From Hyphomicrobium sp. (GTDB lineage Bacteria > Pseudomonadota > Alphaproteobacteria > Rhizobiales > Hyphomicrobiaceae): DNA of 64,000 nucleotides. Position numbers and translations under genes: made by a program. Shown here piece by piece: positions 54,157 through 63,091 of the stretch. The notes under the pieces were generated by a model, which saw only the letters and a list, made by a program, of their open reading frames with translations, was not told the origin of the DNA and did not search any database. Numbering within the stretch: position 1 is the first letter of the stretch; the number at the start of each line of letters is the position of its first letter. The stretch is from positions 62,001-126,000 of the forward strand of contig JASBTM010000012.1 of the NCBI GenBank assembly GCA_030148425.1, in the 5' to 3' direction.

Positions 54157-56148
54157 ATGCGCTTCAGTCCCAACTTTCTGGATGAGATCCGCTCCCGGCT
54201 GTCCGTCAGCCAGGTGGTCGGCCGGAAAGTTGCGTTGAAGAAGGCCGGACGCGAATATCGCGGTCTCTCGCCCTTCAAGGTGGAGAAAAGCCCGTCGTTT
54301 TTCGTCAACGACCAGAAGGGCTTTTACCATTGCTTCGCCTCGGGCGAGCATGGCGACATCTTTACGTTTCTGATGAAGACGGAAGGTCTGGAATTCCCCG
54401 AAGCGGTCGAGCGCCTGGCGGCTGAGGCGGGCGTTCCCATGCCCAAGCAGCCCGAGCGCAACATCGAGCAGGAAGACCAGCGCGAACGGCTCTATCGGCT
54501 CCTGGAGGCGTCTGCGGCGTTCTTTGAGGGCGCTCTGCGGTCAGGTCCCGGCGGGGAAGCGCGCCGCTACATCGAAGGGCGAGGTCTTGCAGCCGAGACG
54601 ATTTCGAGTTTCCGGCTGGGCTTTGCGCCGAACTCCCGCACCGCGCTCGGATCGCATTTGAAAGCCAAGGGGTTCTCCGCAGCCGACATGGCATCGGCGG
54701 GCATGCTCATCGCGGGCGACGACATTCCCGAGCCCTATGACCGCTTCCGAAACCGCGTCATGTTCCCGATCCTCGACCTCAAGGGCCGGGTGATTGCGTT
54801 CGGGGGCCGGGCTCTCGACAAGGACGCACCCGCCAAATACCTGAATTCGCCCGAGACGCCGCTCTTTCACAAAGGCCATATCCTGTTCAATGCCGCCCGC
54901 GCCCGAACCGCCGGGCACGAGAAGAACAGGGTCATCGTCGTCGAAGGCTACATGGATGTCGTGACCCTGGCGGAAGCCGGGTTCGAGGAAACCGTGGCCC
55001 CCCTGGGAACGGCCTTGACCGAAGATCAGTTGAAACTTTTGTGGCGTTTTGCTCCAGAACCGATCCTTTGCTTCGACGGCGACAGCGCCGGCCAAAAGGC
55101 CGCTGACCGTGCCGTTGAGGTTGCCCTCCCCTGGGTCAAGGCGGGCCACAGCGTCGCCTTTGCGTTTCTGCCGACCGGGCTCGATCCGGACGATCTCATT
55201 CGCCAGCAAGGCTCTGCCGCCATGACGGACGTTCTTGCCAAGACCCGACCGCTCATCGAGGTCCTTTGGGACCGGGAGCTCAAAGCCCAGCCGACCGCCA
55301 CACCGGAACAGCGGGCGGCGCTCGAGGCCCGGCTCGGTGCACTGACCGGGTCCATCCAGGATGCGGCCGTCCGCAACCATTACGCGCGGGAGCTTCGCGA
55401 CAGGTTGTATCAACTTGGGCGTGAGCGCTCGGCCATGCGGATGGCATCGAGTGGCGGTAATCCGGACGGCGTGCGCCGCCAAGCCTCCTACGCCCGCCCA
55501 GTGGCAACGCCAGATTGGCGTTCCCGCGACCGAAACCGTCTCGGCGGCAACTCGGGGGAGCGCAAATTTTCCGGGCGTCGTGACGCACTTTCACCCCCGC
55601 CTCTGGTAAGCCACGAGCTGGCTAGCCATTTTCAGAGCATATCGCCGCGCGAAGCTTTGATCATGAAAACTCTTATTAACCATCCATGGTTGATTGATGA
55701 TCATTCGGAGGCGATCGCGGATATCGCATTCGCGGCTCCATCACTTTCGGTTCTCAGGGACGAAGTTTTAGCACTGCATGCACGCCAAAATTCACTTGAC
55801 AGCGCAACTTTACGCACCCAATTGAGCAAATCGGGGGTTGCAAAGGTGGTGGACCTCGTCGCGCAAACGATTACGCATATAAGCGACCGTTTTGCCGAGC
55901 CAGATGCCTCTGCCACCGATGTCGAAGCCGCCTGGCACCATATTCTTGCGTTGCATCAGCGACAGGTCGCCCTCGGCCTAGCACTGAAGGCAGCTGAGGA
56001 GGCTTGGTATCGGGATTGCACGGAAGAGGCCGAGATCCGCCTTCTCGACATCAAACGACAAATCGCCAGCGAGGCGGCGATGGACCAGATGGATGACGAG
56101 TTCGACCAACCCGACGACGACGCTTCTGACGTTAAGCGCGCTGGATAA
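54157..56148 (+). CDS. dnaG: DNA primase with degenerate zinc domain
   Basis: This 663-residue primase makes RNA primers for replication. The N-terminal CHC2-type domain lacks most zinc ligands: the expected Cys/His/Cys/Cys positions read Ser38 (GLSPF), Lys41, Cys59 (YHCF) and Ser62. As I recall, alphaproteobacterial DnaG is generally like this, so the protein should be active. The catalytic TOPRIM centre is intact (VIVVEGYMDVVTLAEAG with Glu, then FDGDSAGQKAADRA with DxD-like Asp). The C-terminal DnaB-binding helical region is present (SHFQSISPREALIMKTLI to the end). ATG 54157 starts at MRFSPNFLDEIRSRL. Confidence 0.96.
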   Translation: MRFSPNFLDEIRSRLSVSQVVGRKVALKKAGREYRGLSPFKVEKSPSFFVNDQKGFYHCFASGEHGDIFTFLMKTEGLEFPEAVERLAAEAGVPMPKQPERNIEQEDQRERLYRLLEASAAFFEGALRSGPGGEARRYIEGRGLAAETISSFRLGFAPNSRTALGSHLKAKGFSAADMASAGMLIAGDDIPEPYDRFRNRVMFPILDLKGRVIAFGGRALDKDAPAKYLNSPETPLFHKGHILFNAARARTAGHEKNRVIVVEGYMDVVTLAEAGFEETVAPLGTALTEDQLKLLWRFAPEPILCFDGDSAGQKAADRAVEVALPWVKAGHSVAFAFLPTGLDPDDLIRQQGSAAMTDVLAKTRPLIEVLWDRELKAQPTATPEQRAALEARLGALTGSIQDAAVRNHYARELRDRLYQLGRERSAMRMASSGGNPDGVRRQASYARPVATPDWRSRDRNRLGGNSGERKFSGRRDALSPPPLVSHELASHFQSISPREALIMKTLINHPWLIDDHSEAIADIAFAAPSLSVLRDEVLALHARQNSLDSATLRTQLSKSGVAKVVDLVAQTITHISDRFAEPDASATDVEAAWHHILALHQRQVALGLALKAAEEAWYRDCTEEAEIRLLDIKRQIASEAAMDQMDDEFDQPDDDASDVKRAG

Positions 56149-56257
56149 GCGCGTATCGCATTCCGGCTCTGGACGCAGCAGGCTGCGGTTCGGTGCTTAA
56201 ATTTGAATAATGATTGAGCCGTTTCTTCAGGGACGGCACAGACGACAAGGAACAAAA

Positions 56258-58249
56258 ATGGCACGCGCCCAGCAGGCAGTCCAGAAAACCGACGACAAAG
56301 AGCAGGCCGCCGACACGCCAGAGCGCGACAGCCCCCTCCTCGATCTTTCCGATCAAGCGGTCAAGCGCCTCCTCAAGACTGCGAAAGCCAAAGGCTACGT
56401 CACACTCGACCAGTTGAACTCCGTCCTGCCGTCGGAAGAAGTTTCGTCCGACCAGATCGAGGATCTCTACGCCACCCTCTCCGACATGGGCATCACCGTC
56501 GTCGAGCAGGAAGAAGGCGAAGAGAAGGAAGAAGGAACCGAGGAGCTTTCCGACGAAGAGGAAGGCCGCTCGCTCGTTGCGCAAAGCTCTTCCGCTCTCA
56601 CGAAATCCGAAGGCAAGTCCGAACCTGCCGAGCGTACCGACGACCCCGTCCGCATGTATCTTCGCGAGATGGGCTCTGTCGAGTTGCTGTCGCGCGAAGG
56701 CGAAATCGCCATCGCGAAGCGCATCGAAGCAGGCCGCGAAGCGATGATCGCCGGTCTCTGCGAAAGCCCGCTGACCTTCCAGGCCATCATCATCTGGCGC
56801 GACGAACTCAACGGCGGCAACATCCTGCTTCGTGACATCATCGATCTCGAAGCGACGTATGAAGGCCCCGAAGCCAAGGAAGCGCCGGCGCTGTCCGGCG
56901 AGGGCGATGGCGACGGCGAAGAAACGGTAGGCGGCTCCGAGCGTCCGTCCGGCGAAAGCGACGATGACGACGAATTCGAAAACGCCATGTCGCTCGCGGC
57001 CATGGAAGCCGAGCTGAAGCCGAAGGTTCTCGAAACCTTCGATCAAATCGCCGGAACCTACAAAAAACTCCGCAAACAGCAGGACAAGAAGCTCGAACAG
57101 CAGCTTGTCGGCGACCAAGGTTCGCGCCAGCAGCAGAAAGCCTACGAGAAGCTTCGCGACGAGATCATCGTCGACGTCAAATCGCTCTCGCTCAACAACA
57201 ACCGTATCGAAAGCCTCGTCGAGCAGCTTTACGCGATCAACAAGCGCCTGATCGGGCTTGAAGGCCGCCTGATGCGCCTCGCCGACAGCTACGGCGTACC
57301 GCGCCAGCATTTCATCGACGAATACTACGGCAACGAGCTCGACCAGACATGGCTCGATCGCGTCGCCAACAACGGCAAGAAGTGGGCCCAGTTCGTCAAA
57401 GTCGAACGCGGCCAAGTCGAACAGATCCGCGCCGAGATCCATCAGCTCGCGACGGAAACCGGTCTCGAAATTCCCGAATATCGCCGCATCGTGAAAGCGG
57501 TGCAGAAGGGCGAGCGCGAGGCACGTCAGGCGAAGAAGGAAATGGTGGAAGCCAACCTTCGCCTTGTCATCTCGATCGCGAAAAAATACACGAACCGCGG
57601 CCTGCAGTTCCTCGATCTCATCCAGGAAGGCAACATCGGCCTGATGAAGGCCGTCGATAAGTTCGAATACCGCCGCGGCTACAAGTTCTCGACATACGCG
57701 ACGTGGTGGATCCGGCAGGCGATTACGCGTTCGATCGCCGATCAGGCGCGCACGATCCGTATTCCGGTGCACATGATCGAGACGATCAACAAGATCGTCC
57801 GCACGTCGCGCCAGATGCTGCACGAGATCGGCCGCGAGCCGACGCCGGAAGAGCTGGCTGAAAAGCTCGCGATGCCGCTCGAAAAAGTCCGCAAGGTTCT
57901 CAAGATCGCGAAAGAGCCGATCTCGCTCGAAACGCCGATCGGCGACGAGGAAGATTCACATCTCGGCGACTTCATCGAGGACCGCAACGCCGTGCTGCCG
58001 ATCGAAGCGGCGATCCAGTCGAACCTGCGCGATACGACGACCCGCGTGCTGGCGTCGCTCACGCCGCGCGAAGAACGCGTGCTGCGCATGCGCTTCGGCA
58101 TCGGCATGAACACCGACCACACGCTCGAAGAAGTTGGTCAGCAGTTCTCGGTCACGCGCGAACGTATTCGCCAGATCGAAGCCAAGGCCCTGCGAAAGCT
58201 GAAACACCCGAGCCGCTCTCGGAAGCTTCGGAGCTTCCTGGATAACTGA
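56258..58249 (+). CDS. rpoD: Primary RNA polymerase sigma factor RpoD
   Basis: This 663-residue sigma-70 has all parts. Region 1.1 is at about 15-85 ([33 protein letters not shown]) with an acidic linker, and region 1.2 contains [29 protein letters not shown] long non-conserved insertion (about 200-400) follows. Region 2 has [39 protein letters not shown], region 3 follows, and region 4.2 is at the end ([26 protein letters not shown]). ATG 56258 follows AAGGA; the frame is open from 56210. Strong hairpin at its end. Confidence 0.98.
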   Translation: MARAQQAVQKTDDKEQAADTPERDSPLLDLSDQAVKRLLKTAKAKGYVTLDQLNSVLPSEEVSSDQIEDLYATLSDMGITVVEQEEGEEKEEGTEELSDEEEGRSLVAQSSSALTKSEGKSEPAERTDDPVRMYLREMGSVELLSREGEIAIAKRIEAGREAMIAGLCESPLTFQAIIIWRDELNGGNILLRDIIDLEATYEGPEAKEAPALSGEGDGDGEETVGGSERPSGESDDDDEFENAMSLAAMEAELKPKVLETFDQIAGTYKKLRKQQDKKLEQQLVGDQGSRQQQKAYEKLRDEIIVDVKSLSLNNNRIESLVEQLYAINKRLIGLEGRLMRLADSYGVPRQHFIDEYYGNELDQTWLDRVANNGKKWAQFVKVERGQVEQIRAEIHQLATETGLEIPEYRRIVKAVQKGEREARQAKKEMVEANLRLVISIAKKYTNRGLQFLDLIQEGNIGLMKAVDKFEYRRGYKFSTYATWWIRQAITRSIADQARTIRIPVHMIETINKIVRTSRQMLHEIGREPTPEELAEKLAMPLEKVRKVLKIAKEPISLETPIGDEEDSHLGDFIEDRNAVLPIEAAIQSNLRDTTTRVLASLTPREERVLRMRFGIGMNTDHTLEEVGQQFSVTRERIRQIEAKALRKLKHPSRSRKLRSFLDN

Positions 58250-58278
58250 TGACAACGAACCCAAGTAGAGAACGCTGA

Positions 58279-58316
58279 TTAGGCGCCCACTGAAGTGGGC
58301 GCCTAAGGTCTATTTT
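58279..58316 (+). terminator. Terminator hairpin after rpoD
   Basis: A 12- to 14-bp perfect stem (TTAGGCGCCCAC with GTGGGCGCCTAA) with a TGAA loop lies 30 bases after the rpoD stop. The following T-run is short (TATTTTG), so it may act with Rho or mainly as an RNA end-protecting hairpin. Confidence 0.7.
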
Positions 58317-58477
58317 GTTAGGTCAGCGGGCGGCACGTCTGCAAAAATCCTTCTGAATTTCAAATCCGCGACCCTTCCCTGATTAATCCGATAATCCGCC
58401 GCGATATCCGAATATTTATCGCCCCTTTGAATTCTCGCCTTTATAATTGCTATTTCGGCCTTCGATAAATGCTTCAT
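58310..58477 (-). CDS. Small helix-turn-helix protein in an AT-richer insert
   Basis: This protein of about 55 residues has a helix-turn-helix at about residues 18-45 (GDKYSDIAADYRINQGRVADLK) and a short C-terminal FADVPPADL tail. The start at ATG 58477 (MKHLSK) has AAAGAG nine bases before it; ATG 58486 and TTG 58504 are also in frame. Similar very short HTH proteins accompany mobile elements and may act as excisionase- or repressor-like partners. It lies downstream of the integrase-like gene on the same strand, 115 bases away. Confidence 0.6.
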   Translation of the reverse strand: MKHLSKAEIAIIKARIQRGDKYSDIAADYRINQGRVADLKFRRIFADVPPADLTK

Positions 58478-58591
58478 ATCCACCATCTCTTTGTCAGATA
58501 TCAACTTGAGAGCGGCCGCTCGCAGTCATCTATCGCCGACGGATGCCCGGCTACCAGCGTTGGGAATTTGTGGGAGGTAGTGCTCTACCCA

Positions 58592-59842
58592 CTAAATTGC
58601 TGATTTAATTGCGTTATCTCGGGCCTCATAAAGCAGCTTGGACACCTTCGCCGCATTTCCAACCTCGCGAAACATCTTCCCGTATTGCCGAACGGTCGTC
58701 ATCGCATAGCTAGGATTGTTGGGGCTTCGATAACTTCGAGCGAATTCCCCAAGGGGATAGTTGCGGTGTCCAATTTCATTCAGCGTCGACACCCATAAAT
58801 TATAGACGCTGGATATTGGCTTTCCGCGGTTGGTCAAAGATGGAAACAAATACCGGTCTCCAACGCTTAACTGATCGCTTAAAGTTCTCAACTTTTGGAC
58901 GATGGCTAAGGCGTCAGAATTCAAAACCTCTCTGCTCTCAAACCAATATTTTTTCTCCTCAGGCAGATAGGGATACCAAACGTCCCCAATGATTTGCCAC
59001 CATTGAGCACTCATAAGCTTGCTCAAAGGAGCACCCAGGATAAAGAAGAGCCTTATACAGCAGGCTTCCGGCCAGCGATCTTCACCCGCTTCGAGCTTGG
59101 CGAATACCGTCTGATAGCGATCCTTTCGACGTTGTCCGAGTTCGGGAAAGGGAAGCTTGTTCGTTCTCTCCCACCGCTCCCAAAATTCTTCCGATAACTT
59201 TTCTGGAAATGCCGAAAGCGAACCATCAAATTCGCCCGCTCGTGTAAAAATTTGTCCAACGAATGATTTAAGGATCCGAAGATTGCCACCATGGACCGCC
59301 AACTTTGCGAGCGAAGCAGCCAGTTTTTTATGAGAAACCTTTGCAAGCGGGCGCTGTCGCAAAGCTGCAGGAACATGCGCCATAAATAGCTTATCAAGGC
59401 GATCCAGGTAGGATTGACTTAGGCCCTCAATTCTCATTCCCTCAATGAGCATCTGAGCGGCGTGTTCAAGAGACATTCTACGGACCTGATAGGCGAACCG
59501 CTCTCTCCGAAGCATTCTTTCGGTAAACAGAGGGAGGCGACCTTTCGCTTTATCGATCTCGTCCATGGCCCAGGCGCGAGCACTATCGAGCGACGAAGCA
59601 AACTGACGTTCGGAATCAAATTTGGTTACCCGGGCATTTTTCGAAAAACGGTAGGTCTTACGTATTTTGTTTCCATTCAGGTCCGAGATTCTTATCCCGT
59701 AGGCTTTACCAATACCTGATGGAGTGGCCCATAAACGTAAACCAAAGCCTCTCAACTTCGTGTCTGCGATCCATCGTTCTCCACTCAAAGGAAGCCTGAT
59801 CCGCAAAACGAAAGTGACTGTAAGCAATCTCCGCTCGATCAT
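58592..59842 (-). CDS. Degenerate tyrosine-integrase-like protein
   Basis: This protein of about 416 residues has the layout of a DUF4102-type phage integrase. The N-terminal arm-binding domain is IADTKLRGFGLRLWATPSG and the helical core-binding domain is SLEHAAQMLIEGMRIEGLSQSYLDRLDKLF. The C-terminal part includes RLFFILGAPLSKLMSAQWWQI, DRYLFPSLTNRGKPISS and a last helix with LLYEARDN. The usual catalytic Arg of the TGLRxxE motif is absent (LGAPLSK), and no clear HxLR...H...Y set is left. It may be an inactive relic or a divergent DNA-binding derivative. Its AT-richer codon use differs from rpoD and mtnB. A TTG at 59863 is an alternative start. Confidence 0.65.
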   Translation of the reverse strand: MIERRLLTVTFVLRIRLPLSGERWIADTKLRGFGLRLWATPSGIGKAYGIRISDLNGNKIRKTYRFSKNARVTKFDSERQFASSLDSARAWAMDEIDKAKGRLPLFTERMLRRERFAYQVRRMSLEHAAQMLIEGMRIEGLSQSYLDRLDKLFMAHVPAALRQRPLAKVSHKKLAASLAKLAVHGGNLRILKSFVGQIFTRAGEFDGSLSAFPEKLSEEFWERWERTNKLPFPELGQRRKDRYQTVFAKLEAGEDRWPEACCIRLFFILGAPLSKLMSAQWWQIIGDVWYPYLPEEKKYWFESREVLNSDALAIVQKLRTLSDQLSVGDRYLFPSLTNRGKPISSVYNLWVSTLNEIGHRNYPLGEFARSYRSPNNPSYAMTTVRQYGKMFREVGNAAKVSKLLYEARDNAIKSAI

Positions 59843-59873
59843 CCAATGCCCCGGACTCGACAAGCGATCAACG

Positions 59874-59897
59874 AGGGCCGCTCTAGCGGCCCTTTTT
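59874..59897 (+). terminator. Orphan plus-strand terminator upstream of mtnB
   Basis: AGGGCCGCT (59874-59882) pairs with AGCGGCCCT (59885-59893), and five T end the element. No plus-strand gene precedes it within 1.6 kb, so it probably insulates mtnB or marks an end of the inserted segment. Confidence 0.7.
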
Positions 59898-59951
59898 ACT
59901 GTGATAACGGAATAACTTAATAGTCATTCAAGTATCATAAAATCAGTGGAT

Positions 59952-59970
59952 CACTGTCATCATGACAGTG
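59952..59970. promoter_or_regulatory. Palindrome over the mtnB start codon
   Basis: CACTGTCAT and ATGACAGTG are perfect arms around one base. The right arm begins with the mtnB ATG. A CAGTG sits at 59945-59949 just to the left, giving a second overlapping dyad. It could be an operator for the mtn operon. Confidence 0.5.
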
Positions 59971-60612
59971 GCTCTGGCAATCGTTGAACGGGACGACGTC
60001 GAAGCGGCAATCGAGGCCGTGATCGAGGCAGGACGCAATGCGTCGGCGCGGCATTGGGTGCCCGCGACGTCCGGCAATTTCTCCGTTCGCATCGATGATA
60101 ACCGTATCGCGATCACACGCAGCGGCGTCGACAAGGGCGCGCTGACGCGAACGGATATTTTGATCCAATCCCTCGACGCACCGCTGCTTCCGGGTTCCTC
60201 TGCCGAGGCCGCGCTTCATATTCGACAATACGTCGATAGCCCCGAGACGGGTGCTATCTTCCATATTCACGGTCCCTACTCCGCCGTGATCGGACGCGCC
60301 CACGCTTCCGAAGACGCCATCCATATCGGCGGCTGGGAGCTGCAGAAGGCGCTCTCTGGCGTGAAGACGCACGAGACCATCGTGGAAGTTCCTGTCTTCG
60401 CCAATGACCAGGATGTGGATGCGCTTTCCCAGCGAGTCGCAGCACGACTTGCAGAGCCGCCGCAGGCGGAGCGCTTTCGTGCTCCGGGATATCTGCTTGC
60501 AGGCCACGGCCTCTACGCGTGGGGAAAGACTCCACGAGATGCGGCGCGCCATCTCGAGGCGTTCGAAGCCCTCTTCAACCAAACCATGCTACTCGGGAGT
60601 TATCGTCCATGA
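59962..60612 (+). CDS. mtnB: Methylthioribulose-1-phosphate dehydratase
   Basis: This 216-residue class II aldolase-fold enzyme dehydrates methylthioribulose 1-phosphate in methionine salvage. Landmarks are [30 protein letters not shown] (about 32-61), [12 protein letters not shown] with metal His pair (about 95-106) and [23 protein letters not shown] (third His). The ATG has no clear ribosome site and overlaps a palindrome. Its stop overlaps the mtnD start. Methylthioadenosine processing genes (mtnA, mtnN or mtnP) are not in the window. Confidence 0.95.
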   Translation: MTVALAIVERDDVEAAIEAVIEAGRNASARHWVPATSGNFSVRIDDNRIAITRSGVDKGALTRTDILIQSLDAPLLPGSSAEAALHIRQYVDSPETGAIFHIHGPYSAVIGRAHASEDAIHIGGWELQKALSGVKTHETIVEVPVFANDQDVDALSQRVAARLAEPPQAERFRAPGYLLAGHGLYAWGKTPRDAARHLEAFEALFNQTMLLGSYRP

Positions 60613-61157
60613 CGCAGCTTATCGTCTATTCCGCAAAGAACGCTGACGACGTTCTGCTGGACACGGTCGATTTCGCGCTCATCAAGGAAGAATTGGAGCA
60701 AGCGGGTGCAAGCATCGAGCGTTGGAAAGCCGAACAGCCGCTGACATCGGATTCCACTTCCGAAGAGATCTTGAACGCCTACAAGCCGCAGATCGACCGC
60801 CTGAAAGACGAGCGTGGTTACGGCAATGCGGACGTCATTCACGTTCGTCCCGGCAACCCGAATTGGCCCGCGATGCGGCAGAAGTTTCTGAGCGAGCACA
60901 CGCACGACGAAGACGAGGTTCGCTTCTTCGTCGAGGGAAGCGGCGCCTTCTATCTCCATGTCGACGACAAGGTCTACCAAATCGTCGGTACGGCCGACGA
61001 TTTGCTCTCGGTCCCGCGTGGCACCAAGCACTGGTTCGACGGCGGCGCGGAAGGCCACTTCACCGTCATCCGGCTCTTCACCGATGCCACCGGCTGGATC
61101 GCCCACTACACCGGCGATGCCATTGCCGATAGCGTACCGACCTACGAAGCGGCTTAA
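60609..61157 (+). CDS. mtnD: Acireductone dioxygenase
   Basis: This 182-residue cupin oxidises acireductone to the 2-keto acid of methionine (Fe form) or to a dead-end product (Ni form). The metal motif [15 protein letters not shown] (His-His-Glu) and the fourth ligand in [13 protein letters not shown] are present. It overlaps mtnB by 4 bases and mtnC starts 1 base after its stop, so the three genes form one tightly packed operon. Confidence 0.96.
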   Translation: MTQLIVYSAKNADDVLLDTVDFALIKEELEQAGASIERWKAEQPLTSDSTSEEILNAYKPQIDRLKDERGYGNADVIHVRPGNPNWPAMRQKFLSEHTHDEDEVRFFVEGSGAFYLHVDDKVYQIVGTADDLLSVPRGTKHWFDGGAEGHFTVIRLFTDATGWIAHYTGDAIADSVPTYEAA

Positions 61158-61158
61158 C

Positions 61159-61893
61159 GTGAGCAACGCACTGACGAATGATGCCTATGCGCGCGCATCG
61201 TTGCGCATCTCCGCAAAAGCCGTGCTGCTCGATATCGAAGGCACGATCAGCCCGATCAGCTTTGTTCGGGATGTATTGTTCCCGTATTCGAAGGAGCGCC
61301 TGAAGGACTATATCGCGGACAATCGCGATAGCCCGGCCGTGCAAGACATCCTCGCGCAGGCCACGGCGCTCGCCGACGGGGGCGATGCTGTCGACGCTCT
61401 GGCCGACTGGCAAGAGCGGGATATCAAAGCCCCTCCCCTTAAAAAGCTACAAGGCTTGATATGGGAAAGCGGCTATCGCTCCGGAGCGCTCACAAGCTCT
61501 CTGTTTGCCGATGTGCTGCCCGTGCTTAGAAGGTGGAAGGCGAACGGCCTTTCACTTTACATTTATTCGTCCGGCTCCGTTCAGGCACAGTTGTTGTTCT
61601 TTGAATTCAACGACGAAGGCGATTTGAGGCCGCTGTTTTCCGGATATTTCGACACGGAGATCGGCGCGAAGACAGACGCAGGGTCGTATCTCAAGATTTC
61701 GGACCAGATCGGCCAGAACCCCAATGACGTTATTTTCTTTTCGGACAATACGCTGGAGCTCGTGGCCGCGCGCTCGGCGGGGCTCCGGACCGCACACGTC
61801 GTCAAAGATGGAACGCAGGAAAATCCCGATTTCACCGCGGTTTACGATTTTAACCAGATAACGATCGCGCCAGCGAAACGTCTCGCGGGTTAA
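61159..61893 (+). CDS. mtnC: Enolase-phosphatase E1
   Basis: This 244-residue HAD-fold enzyme converts diketomethylthiopentyl phosphate to acireductone, just before MtnD. The usual HAD nucleophile motif DxExT is seen in AVLLDIEGTISPISFV; motif II Ser/Thr is in IYSSGSVQAQ and motif III is in IIFFSDNTLELVAA. The start is GTG 61159, matching family length; the frame is open upstream within mtnD. Confidence 0.95.
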   Translation: MSNALTNDAYARASLRISAKAVLLDIEGTISPISFVRDVLFPYSKERLKDYIADNRDSPAVQDILAQATALADGGDAVDALADWQERDIKAPPLKKLQGLIWESGYRSGALTSSLFADVLPVLRRWKANGLSLYIYSSGSVQAQLLFFEFNDEGDLRPLFSGYFDTEIGAKTDAGSYLKISDQIGQNPNDVIFFSDNTLELVAARSAGLRTAHVVKDGTQENPDFTAVYDFNQITIAPAKRLAG

Positions 61894-62094
61894 GGCCCAC
61901 CATTTCCCAAAAACAGATTTCCTTGGTCTCCGAAGAAAGAGAAACTATTTCTATAGTGATCTTTGAAGACAATTTTCTTCAAGAGGCCTTTATCGCACTC
62001 AAAACTGATGGTCGGGATCGCGCTGGCCCGTGCCGTTTTGCGCGCTTCGCTAAAAAAATCGCGGCAGGCCCACAAAAATAAACCGGAGGAACCC

Positions 62095-62589
62095 ATGTCC
62101 CAAGCCCAGGAGAAAGCCGGCATACGAAGCGAAAACTGCCAAGCGGTCACCCCTCACCTCGTCTGCGCTGGAGCAGCCGATGCCATCGAATTCTATAAGA
62201 AGGCATTCGGCGCCGTTGAGGTGATGCGGCTCGCGGGTGCCAAGGGCAAACTGATGCACGCCGCGATCAAGATCGGGGACGCCAGCATCATGCTTGTCGA
62301 CGAACTTCCCGAATGGGGCTCGTTATCGCCCATCACACTCGGCGGCAGTCCGGTGACGATCCATCTCTACGTGCCCGACGTCGACGCCTTCGTCGCACGG
62401 GCGGTGAAAGCTGGCGCGCTGTTGCGCATGCCGGTCGAGGATATGTTCTGGGGTGATCGCTACGGCATCATCGAAGATCCGTTCGGACATAAGTGGTCCG
62501 TCGCGACGCATCAGCGGGACATGAGCCAAAAAGAGATCGAAGAGGCGATGAAGAAACTCATAGCGACGCAGAAGAGCGCCTGCGATTGA
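62095..62589 (+). CDS. VOC-family (glyoxalase/PhnB-like) protein
   Basis: This 164-residue protein is of the PhnB/3-dmu-9_3-mt-like vicinal-oxygen-chelate type: VTPHLVCAGAADAIEFYKKAFGAVEVMRLAG, then LYVPDVDAFVARAVKAGALLRMPVEDMFWGDRYGIIEDPFGHKWSVATH. Metal-site residues are partly present. Function unknown. ATG 62095 has CCGGAGGA just before it; the open frame goes back to 61963. It converges with the Gre-family gene 6 bases away. Confidence 0.88.
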   Translation: MSQAQEKAGIRSENCQAVTPHLVCAGAADAIEFYKKAFGAVEVMRLAGAKGKLMHAAIKIGDASIMLVDELPEWGSLSPITLGGSPVTIHLYVPDVDAFVARAVKAGALLRMPVEDMFWGDRYGIIEDPFGHKWSVATHQRDMSQKEIEEAMKKLIATQKSACD

Positions 62590-62595
62590 CGCCCG

Positions 62596-63054
62596 CTATT
62601 CGATCTTGATGATCTCGGCTTCGCCCGCACCCGCAACGACTGTGTCGCCGACGCTCTTTTCCATGAGCGCCTGAGCGAGCGGCGAGACATAAGAGATCTT
62701 GCCCTTGGCAGGATCGGATTCATCTTCGCCAACGATGCGGAATTTCTGCACACGGCCGTCGTCGCGCTCGAGCGTTACCGTCACGCCGAAGGACACGACC
62801 GCCGTATTCGCAGGCGCAGCGTGAACTTCTGCCGTCGTCAAGCGTTGATTCCAATAGCGAAGATCGCGAGACGTCCGCTGGATCGCGTCGCGGTCGCCCG
62901 AACGTTGACCTTCCGCAAGTTCGTCCTGAAGTCGTTCGACCTCAGCCTGGATCAGCGTTAAGCCTTCGGGCGTGACGAGGTTGCGGTGCTCGGAGACGAG
63001 CTTCTCTGGAAGCTCTTCGACGGCGTCGGATTCTCTGACAAATGCTCTGCTCAT
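62596..63054 (-). CDS. GreA/GreB-family elongation-factor-like protein
   Basis: This 152-residue relative of GreA/GreB has the coiled-coil (GLTLIQAEVERLQDELAEGQRSGDRDAIQRTSRDLRYWNQRL) and the C-terminal FKBP-like domain (GKISYVSPLAQALMEKSVGDTVVAGAGEAEIIKIE). The tip reads GQRSGDRDAI with acidic residues differing from the GDLSENAEY of GreA, so its cleavage function may differ (compare Rnk and Gfh proteins). It is a second Gre-type gene in this window; greA is at 44104. Confidence 0.85.
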   Translation of the reverse strand: MSRAFVRESDAVEELPEKLVSEHRNLVTPEGLTLIQAEVERLQDELAEGQRSGDRDAIQRTSRDLRYWNQRLTTAEVHAAPANTAVVSFGVTVTLERDDGRVQKFRIVGEDESDPAKGKISYVSPLAQALMEKSVGDTVVAGAGEAEIIKIE

Positions 63055-63091
63055 CGAGTCAATATAAGCACTTTCCGAGGCTGGCACCAGA

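Noticed and set aside
56132-57823. 563-codon open frame on the minus strand opposite rpoD
   Set aside because: Antisense shadow of rpoD; repetitive Phe/Leu/Asp pattern mirrors the Glu/Lys-rich sense codons.
58540-58600. Attachment site or tRNA fragment beside the integrase-like gene
   Set aside because: A small hairpin around GTGGGAGGTAG is present, but no matching direct repeat was found at the right end near 59870-59960 and no tRNA 3' end is recognisable.
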